From positions 2,715,066 through 2,779,065 of the forward strand of contig NZ_FUEZ01000004.1 in assembly GCF_900157365.1 (NCBI RefSeq): a DNA stretch of 64,000 nt, in the 5' to 3' direction. The position numbers and the translations under genes were made by a program. The DNA comes from Mycobacterium numidiamassiliense. GTDB taxonomy: Bacteria > Actinomycetota > Actinomycetes > Mycobacteriales > Mycobacteriaceae. Under the pieces are notes generated by a model. That model was not told the DNA's origin. It saw only the letters and a program-made list of their open reading frames with translations, and did not search any database. Positions within the stretch are counted from its first letter, which is position 1. Every line of letters begins with the position of its first letter. Positions 16,599 through 26,000 of the stretch are shown here, piece after piece.

Positions 16599-17845
16599 CG
16601 GGAACTAGTTTGTTTTTCGATCCGCAACTTTCTTCGGATGCTAGAGGGATGACAGTAAACAACTTCCGTCAGGTCGACATGAGCGAGATCTCGGAGTTGA
16701 TATTGCGACCAGCATTCCAGCGCAACTTGGTTTGGAACCCAGATCAAAAAAGCTTTTTAATCGATTCTATTCTGCGTGGCTTACCAGTCCCAGAGCTTTA
16801 CGTACAGATTGTTACCTCCGCTGAGGGGGCGGAGCGTCTTACTGTCGTAGATGGTCAACAGCGGATCTCGACCTGTCTCGATTTTGCCGAAGGCCGCTTG
16901 CGACTCGGAAATTCCGATGACCTCGATGCAGGATGGCGTGGAAAAGCTTTCTCGGAACTCGAAACCGATCTTAAGGCGAAATTTCTCGGATTTAAGTTCA
17001 TCGTCCGGGAGTTACCTATTTCCGCAAATGACGCCGTCTTGCGTGAGATTTTTCGACGGCTAAATCGGACGGTCGAAGCGCTGGTGGCACAAGAGCTTCG
17101 ACATGCCGCATTTACAGGTCCTTTTATACAGTTGGTTGAGCGTGGTGGGGCTGCTGCTGCTTTAAGTGACCTTGGAGTCTTCACGCCTAAAGATTACCAG
17201 CGTCGGCGGAACGATGAATTTGTTGCCGAGGCCCTCCTGGCAATCGACGCAAAAGCATTTCCAAATAAAAAAGAAGGTCTCGATGAACTATTCATAACCT
17301 TTGAACGCCGGGGTGTGCCGTCCGAACAACTGTCGGAAATGACGCGACGATTCGGCAGAGCTGTTTCATTTTTGGATTTCGGCAGCGCAAAACTACGGAA
17401 ATCGCGCTTTCGTAATAAGTCTGACTGTTACTCACTGATAGTATTCTTGGCGAGGAATGCTGAAAATATTTCTACGGATGAAATGAACTTGGATGCGATA
17501 GTGGACAAGTTGGTTGACTTTTCCACGTTGGTGAACGAAATCAAGCGTTTGGAGGGAAAGGGTCAAAGCGTGGACGAGCTCGTGTCGAAGCCGACCGGGC
17601 AGGAGGCGCTGTCGTATTTGAGAGCGGTTGAACGGGCAGCGAGCGACCGACTAAGCAGAGTCCGCAGAAACGAAGCGCTGAAGACTCTTTTGAAAACTGA
17701 TCTCGCTGCATCGCCGGTTCGTCCGCTGTCGGAGTCAGATGAACAGTGGACTCGCGTCGAGGATCAGCTTGAAGAGTCCGCTGATGAGACTGACGACGAT
17801 GAGGAACGTCAGACAGTGCAAGACAGCCTGCTGGCCGATGGTTGA
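16595..17845 (+). CDS. DUF262 (GmrS/ParB-like NTPase) family protein
   Basis: A 416-residue protein beginning at ATG 16595, inside the stop of the upstream gene (ATGA overlap). The N-terminal domain has the DUF262 marks PAFQRNLVWNPDQKSFLIDS (residues 39-58) and VVDGQQRISTCLDF with the core DGQQR at 86-90. These form the ParB-like nucleotide-hydrolysing site of GmrSD/SspE-type proteins. No DUF1524 HNH nuclease domain follows; the C-terminus is helical and ends in an acidic tail. Low GC and the nearby integrase relic indicate transfer. A role in phage defence is inferred. Confidence 0.85.
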   Translation: MTGTSLFFDPQLSSDARGMTVNNFRQVDMSEISELILRPAFQRNLVWNPDQKSFLIDSILRGLPVPELYVQIVTSAEGAERLTVVDGQQRISTCLDFAEGRLRLGNSDDLDAGWRGKAFSELETDLKAKFLGFKFIVRELPISANDAVLREIFRRLNRTVEALVAQELRHAAFTGPFIQLVERGGAAAALSDLGVFTPKDYQRRRNDEFVAEALLAIDAKAFPNKKEGLDELFITFERRGVPSEQLSEMTRRFGRAVSFLDFGSAKLRKSRFRNKSDCYSLIVFLARNAENISTDEMNLDAIVDKLVDFSTLVNEIKRLEGKGQSVDELVSKPTGQEALSYLRAVERAASDRLSRVRRNEALKTLLKTDLAASPVRPLSESDEQWTRVEDQLEESADETDDDEERQTVQDSLLADG

Positions 17846-18016
17846 TCGAGGGGAGCACGGTTTTTACCGGCGCTTTACCGGCGACCGAGGGCGATTTGTA
17901 GCCGTACAGGACCCGTACCGCGCGCGTACCAGCATCGGCATATTTTTCTGTCTAGCAGGCAGTATTGAGTGAATCAGCTAACTTTCTGTGCTGGTCGACG
18001 GGGTTCCGAAAAGGTT

Positions 18017-18058
18017 CTCATAATCCGTAGGTCGCGGGTTCGAGCGAGCCCCCCACCA
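18017..18058 (+). other. 3'-tRNA-like fragment, probable attachment-site relic
   Basis: The bases read as the 3' half of a tRNA gene with a CAT anticodon loop (CTCATAA), a short variable region, a T-arm start GTCGCGGGTTCGA, and a CCA end in CCCCACCA. The 3' T-stem strand does not pair with the 5' strand and no D-arm or acceptor start lies upstream, so it cannot be a working tRNA. Tyrosine integrases commonly use this tRNA part as att core. It lies in the 334-bp gap 17846-18179, which holds no other recognisable gene. Confidence 0.6.
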
Positions 18059-18179
18059 CATATTTTTACTGTTAAAGGCACATTTTTGGATCGGCCACCG
18101 TGTGCGGTGCTCGGCCGAAATGACCCCGCGTCCACACGGCGTCCACAAACGTTCGGAAAATGTCGGCGGCCGGGGCCGT

Positions 18180-19550
18180 CTAGCTATCTGGTTCGGCCTC
18201 GTCCTGGTAAGTGGCGACGAACTGCAGCACACGCGGGGCTAAAGGACTGATCGGCGGACTCTGATTGCGTCGTGTGAAGCCGGGGCCGTTTTGCAACGCA
18301 TGCAGGCCACCCCTGCCGTTGAATCGGGCCAGCAGTTCCTTCACCGTGGCAACGTCCTGAGTCACATTGGGATACATGATCTTGTCCAGCTTGTCCTGAA
18401 GCGGTCCCATCACCGGCTGGATCGCTTTGATCATGTCCATCACGCTTGGGTCAGAATCCATCTCTTGCAGCTCGCGACGCTTCAGCCATCTCTTCTGCGA
18501 TGACTGGCGCGTGAAATCCAGCATGAACTGCCTCTTCATGTAAACGTTAGCCGTAGGTCCTTCAACCGACGCCCCGAAGCCCCATCCAAAGGCGTTGATA
18601 TCGCCGTGCTGAAGTGCCCCCCGAAGTTCTTCAAGCCAGCCGTAGTCGAAGGACTCCGTTCTGAGATCGCTGAAGAGCTTCTCGACAGACAGGTGTTGCT
18701 CGCTGTCGCGACCAAAGTCCTTCTTAACTGCCCTAATCGTTTGTTCGCGGTGGCTGTGAAAGGCAGCAGTGAAAGAAATCAACGCCGACCGCACTTTGCG
18801 CCGGTGTTCGTCCCACGCATCGACATCGAAGAGCGAGATTCGCTGGTCTCGTATATCAGTGAGCACGGCGATCAGTTGATCGAGGAACCTGTCGCTCTCG
18901 TCCGAGATATGCCGGAACAACTCACTGTCCAGCATGCGCCGAAGGCGTTCGTACGCATCGCGATAGCGCCTGTCTTGGTCTTCGGTCAATGAACACACCT
19001 TCTCGAAAATCACACTGGGGTCTAACGCTGGGTTGTCGAAGATCAGAATCGATCCGTACGAGTCTGCCTCCGCTTCGGCGTCCTGGGCATCAAGCTCGGT
19101 AATGGATTTGGTAATTGTTTCTTCGTCCTGCTGAACGCCGACAGCCAGGGCCTGAAGGGCTTGTTGGATCTGCTCCTTCGACGGCAGACCCTCGGAAAGC
19201 CAACGCTCGCTATTGGACAACACGCCGTCTAGAGCGTCTTTGAATAGCTGTTGAGCGGACTCGCGCGTGTACCGGTTGCGCACGTCAGGCGTATTCGCCC
19301 AGTCATTAACTATGGTTGCCGTGACCCGTGCTGCTGCGCCCAGGGCTTCCAGCACGAGCAAAACCTCCGGTGTGCGGGCCCGGGATGCAAGCGTCGGGTT
19401 GACGATGGCGCGCAATGCGTCGTCGGCCTTGTCGACGAACTCGGTTGCGCTTTCGCCCTCGACGTCGTCCAGCGACGACGCGAACGTTTTCAGCCGGTTA
19501 ATCCGGTCCCGTACCGGTTCGGCTTCTTCCGGCTCTTCATCTGCGTCCAT
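18180..19550 (-). CDS. Uncharacterised protein with HEPN-like RxxxxH motif
   Basis: The ATG at 19550 (MDADEEPEEAEP) gives 456 residues; a longer frame to 19682 adds an unlikely N-terminus. The protein is strongly helical and charged, with no signal or TM segment. I do not recognise a named family. In its second half, helices around LISFTAAFHSHREQTIRAVKK lead to ELRGALQHGD with Arg310 and His315. This is the R-x4-H arrangement of HEPN ribonucleases, which often reads RNxxxH. It is divergent from the TIR operon across 372 bp, suggesting joint control. The RNase role is inference. Confidence 0.65.
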   Translation of the reverse strand: MDADEEPEEAEPVRDRINRLKTFASSLDDVEGESATEFVDKADDALRAIVNPTLASRARTPEVLLVLEALGAAARVTATIVNDWANTPDVRNRYTRESAQQLFKDALDGVLSNSERWLSEGLPSKEQIQQALQALAVGVQQDEETITKSITELDAQDAEAEADSYGSILIFDNPALDPSVIFEKVCSLTEDQDRRYRDAYERLRRMLDSELFRHISDESDRFLDQLIAVLTDIRDQRISLFDVDAWDEHRRKVRSALISFTAAFHSHREQTIRAVKKDFGRDSEQHLSVEKLFSDLRTESFDYGWLEELRGALQHGDINAFGWGFGASVEGPTANVYMKRQFMLDFTRQSSQKRWLKRRELQEMDSDPSVMDMIKAIQPVMGPLQDKLDKIMYPNVTQDVATVKELLARFNGRGGLHALQNGPGFTRRNQSPPISPLAPRVLQFVATYQDEAEPDS

Positions 19551-19832
19551 GCTCGACCGCCTTCCCTGCACGCTAGTCACATTGTGTGACTCCCTTCTTG
19601 CTGGCAGCCCCACAGAATCGCATACGGGTCTGAAAGCGGACGCAACGACACGCTGATGTTTTGGCACCGCGCCGTCATCCAAGGCCGTCGATGCCTAAGA
19701 ACTCCTGCATCGCAGGGCAAGTACGGCCTGACCCCTGAAATGTGAATGCTCTGCCTGTCGTCTGACTGAAGCGGATCTGACTCGAAGCTATACGTTGAAG
19801 CGGGAAAATAGCGTCTGGAACTGCATATATGT

Positions 19833-19860
19833 CTGCCTGCTAATTGCGGTTCGCAGGCAG
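19833..19860. promoter_or_regulatory. Inverted repeat upstream of the TIR operon
   Basis: CTGCCTGC (19833-19840) and GCAGGCAG (19853-19860) are perfect 8-bp inverted arms around a 12-nt spacer. The right arm ends 2 nt before the -35-like hexamer of the TIR operon. This position suits an operator for the operon or for the divergent gene. The rest of the 19551-19922 gap shows no gene. Confidence 0.5.
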
Positions 19861-19862
19861 TC

Positions 19863-19891
19863 TCGACATCTTCTGATCTTCCGTGTATCTT
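19863..19891 (+). promoter_or_regulatory. Probable SigA-type promoter of the TIR operon
   Basis: A -35-like TCGACA at 19863-19868 and a -10-like TATCTT at 19886-19891 are separated by 17 nt. They are followed at 19908-19914 by AGGAGGG, a strong ribosome site 8 nt before the ATG at 19923. The predicted leader is only about 25 nt. Confidence 0.5.
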
Positions 19892-19922
19892 GTGTCAGAC
19901 GGATGACAGGAGGGCTGCCGTA

Positions 19923-21062
19923 ATGTCGAAGATCGCGCCGGAATCGCGAGAAAAGCCGGAAACGACTGCTACAAAACAAAAACGTGCTCGGCTTGCGCAG
20001 TCAGACGTTCCGTCGGTAACGCTCCGGCAAGCACTCAGGGTGCCGCAAGCCTTGCGAGATGCCTACGCAAAGAAGGCTGCAACGCCACTGCAAGTTGGAC
20101 GCGCCATGGAGATGACGCACACGGCTGGTCCGTTTCGAGCCTTGACCGGCGGCGCTGTGGCCTATGGCTTAACCGAAGGTGCAGCGCAGGCGGACACCAT
20201 TGCCCTTACTCCTCTCGGTCGCCGGGCTGTAGCACCGACGACCGAAGGCGATGATGCGTTGGCACTCGCCGAAGCGGTGTTGAAGCCGAGGGTAATTCGC
20301 GAATTCCTTGAAAAGTACGACCAGAACCGGCTGCCTAAGCAGGCGATCGCGTACAACGTACTTGAGGAAATGGGCGTACCAATTGACGCAACCGAACGGG
20401 CGCTCGAAATGATCCTTGAGAACGCGCGCTTTGTGGGTTACGTCGTAGAGAACCAAGGCAATGAGTACGTAGACCTATCCGCCAGCGCAGGCGGAAGTCT
20501 GGCTGTTGAGGACGATAAGGGCGAACCCGACAATGAGTCTGACTCGGACACTGCTGGCGTCAAACAACGCGATGATGTTGACTGCCCACCCACCACCAAG
20601 GTGACGCCTGCTGGCCCGGTCAAGGTCGAAACCATTGTCAATAACAAGGTGTTTGTTACCCATGGCAAGAACGTGGAAGTCGTCGAACAGATCGCCGAGC
20701 TATTGAAGTTTGGTGGCTTCGAACCGGTCGTCTCGATTCAGAAGGAGAGTTTAGCGAAGTCACTGCCGGACAAAGTAATGGACGACATGCGCTCATGCAG
20801 CGCCGCCGTGGTGCACGTGGGTCCGGAAAAGATCTTGCTCGACGGTGAAGACAAAGAGCACAAGGTCCTAAACCCTAATGTGCTGATTGAGATTGGGGCT
20901 GCGTTGGCCCTATACGGCAAGAAGTTCATCCTGCTGGTGGAAGAGGGCACCGAGCTACCGTCCAACCTGCAAGGGCTGTACCAGGCTCGGTATTCAGGCG
21001 GAAAGCTCGACTACGAGGCCACCATGAAGTTGTTGAAGACATTCAACGAGTTCAAGTCGTAG
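19923..21062 (+). CDS. Winged-helix plus TIR-like nucleotide-binding protein
   Basis: A 379-residue protein from ATG 19923, with AGGAGGG just upstream. Residues about 31-175 look like two winged-helix units (VTLRQALRVPQALRDAYAKK; ALTPLGRRAV; AIAYNVLEEMGV). An acidic linker (190-235) leads to a TIR-like domain at 242-378: KVFVTHGKN, a helix to EPVV, AAVVHVG, then NVLIEIGAALALYGKKFILL with Glu323 and ELPSNLQGLYQ. That ending is characteristic of the prokaryotic TIR-like / CAP12 TIR group, known to cleave NAD+ in phage defence. The next gene starts directly after its stop, so it is an operon partner of a membrane HEPN-like protein. Confidence 0.83.
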   Translation: MSKIAPESREKPETTATKQKRARLAQSDVPSVTLRQALRVPQALRDAYAKKAATPLQVGRAMEMTHTAGPFRALTGGAVAYGLTEGAAQADTIALTPLGRRAVAPTTEGDDALALAEAVLKPRVIREFLEKYDQNRLPKQAIAYNVLEEMGVPIDATERALEMILENARFVGYVVENQGNEYVDLSASAGGSLAVEDDKGEPDNESDSDTAGVKQRDDVDCPPTTKVTPAGPVKVETIVNNKVFVTHGKNVEVVEQIAELLKFGGFEPVVSIQKESLAKSLPDKVMDDMRSCSAAVVHVGPEKILLDGEDKEHKVLNPNVLIEIGAALALYGKKFILLVEEGTELPSNLQGLYQARYSGGKLDYEATMKLLKTFNEFKS

Positions 21063-21908
21063 GTGGCAATTTTGACCAAGGAGCAGGGTGTTGAGCGGGC
21101 GAGCGTGTTCAAACTCATTAGATGGGCGATCGCTATCGGCGGCCTACTCACCTTTGTAGTCCTGCTGCTAGGCAACAGGTTCGAGGTGTGCAAAGTCGAA
21201 TCTGGGGCCGGTAAGGATGGAGCAACCGTAACCACGACATGCGGCGGGCCTACCGTCACTGACGCGAGCGTCGTCGCGGTTGGATTGCTCTTGGTTTTGC
21301 TGCTCGCTCCAGACATGAGCGAAGTTGGCGTCCTGGGCGTATCGCTAAAGCGACGTTTAGAAGCAGCGGAGCAGAAAGCGACCGATTCAGAAGCGAAGGC
21401 AGACAGACTGGAAAGCCAGTTGCAAATGCAGAACTTACGCGTCGATACTATCTCTCAAAATTTTGCGGCAGCCCAAGCGACCAACCAAGTGTTTGTGGTA
21501 ACCAGCGATGCCATCAAGCAGGCCGACACGCGCCTGCCGGACAAAATAGACGCGTTCAGCCGTGGTGAGGCGCTTACACCGAACACAGTCGTGCCGTCGG
21601 ACCCGTCGGTCGGAACAGATACACCTGATCCTTTTCTGGTGTCGCGCATCCTAGAGAACTGGGAAATCCTCAACGCGTCCCTCAACCTGCAACCTCGTGG
21701 CCATGGAGTCGGCGGCGACCGCTTTAGAGTCAATCTGTCCAGCGACGAGATTGAACTATTCCGGTCTACGTTCGACGAAGAGATACGGATTGTGCGGGCG
21801 ATGCGGAACAACGTCGCGCACGCAGTGCCTATCCCGAACGAGGATCTCCAAAGGGTGGTAGATATCTCGGAGCAGTTGTTGAGATTCTTGAGGAGCACAC
21901 CCCGGTGA
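21063..21908 (+). CDS. Two-TM protein with coiled coil and HEPN-like RNxxxH C-terminus
   Basis: The GTG at 21063 immediately follows the TIR gene's stop. The 281-residue product has TM helices at about 17-37 and 68-83, with a Cys-containing loop between them (Cys43, Cys60) that should be extracytoplasmic. A coiled coil follows at 92-130, and then a C-terminal helical domain with RNNVAH at 248-253. That motif is the catalytic signature of HEPN ribonucleases. The whole protein is not one I recognise. Coupling with the TIR protein suggests a membrane-anchored sensor or effector unit. Confidence 0.75.
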   Translation: MAILTKEQGVERASVFKLIRWAIAIGGLLTFVVLLLGNRFEVCKVESGAGKDGATVTTTCGGPTVTDASVVAVGLLLVLLLAPDMSEVGVLGVSLKRRLEAAEQKATDSEAKADRLESQLQMQNLRVDTISQNFAAAQATNQVFVVTSDAIKQADTRLPDKIDAFSRGEALTPNTVVPSDPSVGTDTPDPFLVSRILENWEILNASLNLQPRGHGVGGDRFRVNLSSDEIELFRSTFDEEIRIVRAMRNNVAHAVPIPNEDLQRVVDISEQLLRFLRSTPR

Positions 21909-21968
21909 CCCCACGTGCGCAGCTGCAATCCCGACTCACGGACTGCCCAACCACGCGGGGAGCACCGG

Positions 21969-22970
21969 ATGGCGCTATCTGAATACGAGCAGGAACAGCT
22001 CAAGAAGGTCAACGCGCACAAGGCACGCAACCTTCGCCCGTCACGTCGACTGCTTCCCCGGGTTCCTGCCGCGGTAAGCGGAGTCGGCTCCGGGCTGTTC
22101 GACAAACTGCCGAAAGTGCCCGGTCTTGACCGGGTGAGAGAACCCGCCGAGGCGGCGTTGGGCGCAACGGCCGCGGGGGCCGGCAAGCTGATGGCCAGGA
22201 CGGGTCAACTGACGACTTCGCATGCTCGCGTCATCGGTGCCTATGCGAGGAAGGGTCACCCGGTAGCCGAGATCGACGACATCCGCAAGCTCGACCTGCG
22301 GACTATCGACGATGTGGCCTCATTCGGTCTCGCGCATCACGCCTACTCACTATCGGCAGCAGCGGAAGGCGCCGCAGCCGGTCTTGCGGTCAGCGGCGGC
22401 GAGGCAGCGGCAACTGCCGGCGCGGCCGCAACCGCCGGCGTTGCGGCCGGGCCGGGATTCGGCACGGTAGTGACGGCGATGGGCGTCGATACCGCAGCGC
22501 TTTTGGCCGCGTGCAGTGGCGTGGCGGCCCAGGATGCTCTCTTTTATGGCTACGACCCGAGCGACCACGCCGAAGAGATTTTCATGATGCAAGTAATCGG
22601 ACTGGGGTTGGCAGATACAATATCGGCGAAAACGATTGCCTACCAACAACTTGCGGTGCTGACAGAAAGCCTCGCCCGAAACGCGGCGTGGCATCAGCTC
22701 GATCAGGAGGCCTTCGCCGACGTTGCTCAGAAGTTCGCCGTCAAGTTCAGCCGGAAGCTGACCAGGAAAAAGCTTCTTCAGCTGGTACCCGTCGTCGGGG
22801 TCGGACTTGGCGCCGCGTTGAACTGGAAGACGGTCGCCGAGATCGCCGATGCTGCGTATTGGGCTTACCGGGAACGCTTCCTGGTCGAAAAGACACTGAC
22901 CGAGGTTAATGCCCACGAGCTCCAGCCGATCGATGTCATCGAGCTGCTCAATACGGACGAAGACGAGTGA
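21969..22970 (+). CDS. EcsC-family protein
   Basis: ATG 21969 follows GGGGAG and gives 333 residues; a longer frame from 21915 is less likely. The central part is an Ala/Gly-rich hydrophobic region (SLSAAAEGAAAGLAVSGGEA and onward) followed by AQDALFYGYDPSDHAEEIF. This combination is diagnostic of EcsC-family proteins, often membrane-associated and of unclear biochemical role. It lies 60 nt after the HEPN-like gene on the same strand and is probably the third gene of the operon. Residues 240-290 are basic, rich in Lys and Arg. Confidence 0.82.
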   Translation: MALSEYEQEQLKKVNAHKARNLRPSRRLLPRVPAAVSGVGSGLFDKLPKVPGLDRVREPAEAALGATAAGAGKLMARTGQLTTSHARVIGAYARKGHPVAEIDDIRKLDLRTIDDVASFGLAHHAYSLSAAAEGAAAGLAVSGGEAAATAGAAATAGVAAGPGFGTVVTAMGVDTAALLAACSGVAAQDALFYGYDPSDHAEEIFMMQVIGLGLADTISAKTIAYQQLAVLTESLARNAAWHQLDQEAFADVAQKFAVKFSRKLTRKKLLQLVPVVGVGLGAALNWKTVAEIADAAYWAYRERFLVEKTLTEVNAHELQPIDVIELLNTDEDE

Positions 22971-23071
22971 TCTAGCTGCCTTAAGCCGCTGCGTGGGACT
23001 ATTCTTCGTTCGCGGCGCTAAATGCCGCGCGCTGTGAATCGGGGGCCTCCACGAAAGGGGGTTGCACGTAG

Positions 23072-26000
23072 GTGTCGCGGATCTTTTTGAGCCACTCCAG
23101 CAAGGACACCCGCGAGGCGATCGCGCTCAAGACGTGGCTGACCGAGCAGCGGCCCGAGCTGCGCGACGAGATCTTCATCGATGTCGACAGCGAAACCGGC
23201 CTGAAGCTGGGGGAGCACTGGAAGACCCAGCTATTTACCGGCAAGTCGCGCTGCGAGCACTTCATCTGCCTGCTGTCGCAGAGCTGGGCGAACTCCACCG
23301 AGTGCAACGTCGAATACCGCACCGCCGAGGGGTTGGGTAAGCGAATCCTGGTCGCGCGGTTGGAGGATCTGGGCGTCACCCACGACATCACCTCGGCCTG
23401 GCAGCGTTGCGATCTCTTCGCCGACGGCGAGCATAGCGACGTCGAGGTCCCCGGCGGCCCCCCGGTGCGCTTCAACACCGCGGCGTTGACGAGCATCATG
23501 GAGGCCGTCGACGGCAGCGGCACCGGGCCGCGCCAGTTCGTGTGGCCGCCCCGAACGGATCCCAACCGCGCCCCGTACCGCGGGTGGGAGCCGTTCGAAG
23601 AAATCGACGCCGGAGTGTTCTTCGGGCGCGATGCGGTGATCGCGCGTGGCGTAGATGCGTTGCAGGGCATGCGGTTTCGATTACTGGCGAGCATGTCGGG
23701 ACTCAAATCGTTGTTCGTGGTGCTCGGCCCCTCGGGCAGCGGCAAGTCATCCTTCCTGCGCGCCGGGCTGATTCCGCGGCTGCGCCGCCAGGACCGCCAG
23801 TTCGTGGTGCTGGGAATCATGCGGCCACAAGGCAATGCGCTCACCGGTGACTCGGGTTTGGCCGCGGCCATACACGCCGGCCGTGAATCTCTCGACCTGC
23901 CTAGCCCGTCGCTGGGCGACATCAAGAAGGCCTGCGGGCACCGCGACGTCGATCAGGTCGTGCACTTGCTGCGCGAAATCCGCCTCGCGGCCGCCGCGCA
24001 GCTCGCCAGCCACGCCAAACCCCAAGCCTCCGTGCCCACGCTGGTGCTGCCGATCGATCAAGCCGAGGAACTGTTCTCCGCCGACGCCGGCCCGCAGACC
24101 GAAGAATTCCTGAGCATGCTGGCCGAACTGATCCAACGCATGAACGCCGACGAGGTGGGAATGATTGTGGCAGTGACGATCCGGACGGACTGTTACGAGG
24201 CCATGCAAAGCCACCCCGCCCTCGACGGCATCGGCACCGCCATTTTCGACGATCTCAAACCCATGCCGCGCGAGGAGTTCAAAGAGGTCATCATCGGCCC
24301 CGCCGCCCGCGCCACCGAGGGCGGCAAGCGCCTGGTCATCCAGGACGGCCTGGTGGCCAGCCTGCTTCGCGACGCCGGCGACGGCGCGGACACCCTGCCG
24401 CTGGTCGCCCTGACCCTGTCGCGGCTGTATGCCGATTACGGCGGCACCGGCGAAATCAGCGCAGCCGATTACGAGGCCATGGGCGGCATGACCGACGTGG
24501 TCAAGAACGTCATCGAGGAACTGCTCAGTCAATATCCCGAAGGCCGCAGTGCCGCACTGGAACTGCTGCGCTCGGCGTTCATTCCCTGGCTGGCGACCAT
24601 CAACTCGCTCAACGACCAAGCCTTAAGGCGAGTGGCACTCGAGTCCGATCTACCCCGAGACGGCCGACCACTGATCGACGCGTTCGTGGCGAAGCGGCTG
24701 CTCGTGCGCGACGAGCGGGATGGCAAGGTGGTGATCGAGGTCGCGCTGGAAAGCTTGCTGCGCCAATGGGACACGCTCGCCGGCTGGTTGACCGAGGAAC
24801 GCCTCAACCTCAAGATCGCCGACGACATCGAGCGCAACGCCGCGGCATGGGAAAGCCAGGGCCGCGACGAATCGTGGCTGTTCACCGGGACCAGGCTGGA
24901 CGACGCCGAAAAGCTCTCCACCAGAGAAGGATTCAACACACTGCTGGCCAGCTCTCAGGCGTACCTGAAAGCGTGCCGGGACGCCGAAGACCAACGACTG
25001 CACGACGAAGAAGAGCAGCGCAACGAAAAGCTGCGCCACGCCGAGGAAGCGGCACGGCACGCGAAGGAAAGCCAGCAGGCCGCCGAAAGCCATGCCCGTG
25101 TTTTACGGCGACGCTCGCGGGTACTCGCCGCCGTCGCACTCGTCGCCATCCTGGCCGCGGGCGCCGCAATCTACGGCTTCGTCACTGCGACCCAAGCGCG
25201 CAAGCAAGCCAATGCGCGCACCCGCGAGGCGATCGCAGTCCGGTTGACCTCGGATGGCCGAGCCATCCTCGGGGGCGACCTGGAGGGCGGTGACATCCGC
25301 GCCATCCAAGAGATCCTCGCCGCACCCCGCATCGCCTCGACCGCGGATAGCGGTGCCCTCTACGACGGCTTGGTCGGCCTATCGGTCACCCTCAAAATCA
25401 TTGGTACCCCAAACCCGTCGCAAGACATGTCGTTAAGCCCCGACGGACATCGCATCGCCACCGCGCAATTCGACGGCTCGCTGCGATTGTGGGACTCCGG
25501 CACCGGCCAGCCCATCGGATCCCCCCTCACTGGACACCGCGGCCCGGTGGAAACCGTCGTGTTCGGCCCCGACGGGCGCCGAATCTTCTCCGGCGGAGAC
25601 GACAACACCGTCCGTGTGTGGAATGCGGATACCGGTCAGCAGATCGGCGCACCACTGCTCGGCCATACCGACAAGGTGACCGCCATCGCGATCAGTCCGG
25701 ACGGGCACCGGCTCGTCTCGGGCAGCAACGATCGCACCCTGCGGATGTGGAACGCCGACACCGGTCAGCCCATCGGCGCGCCGCTGCTCGGCAATACCGG
25801 ACCGATCGGCGATGTCGAATTCAGCCCCAACGGACACCAATTCGCCTCGGGCGGAGACGACAAGACCGTGCGGCTGTGGAACGCCGACACCGGTCAACAG
25901 ATCGGCCCACCGTTGCTCGGCCACACCGACTGGGTGCAGAGCCTGGCCTACAGCCCGGACGGGCGTCGGCTCGTCTCGGCCAGCTTCGACAAGACGCTGC

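Noticed and set aside
18017..18058. Complete tRNA-Met gene
   Set aside because: Only the anticodon loop to CCA part is recognisable; there is no acceptor 5' strand or D-arm, and the T-stem does not close.
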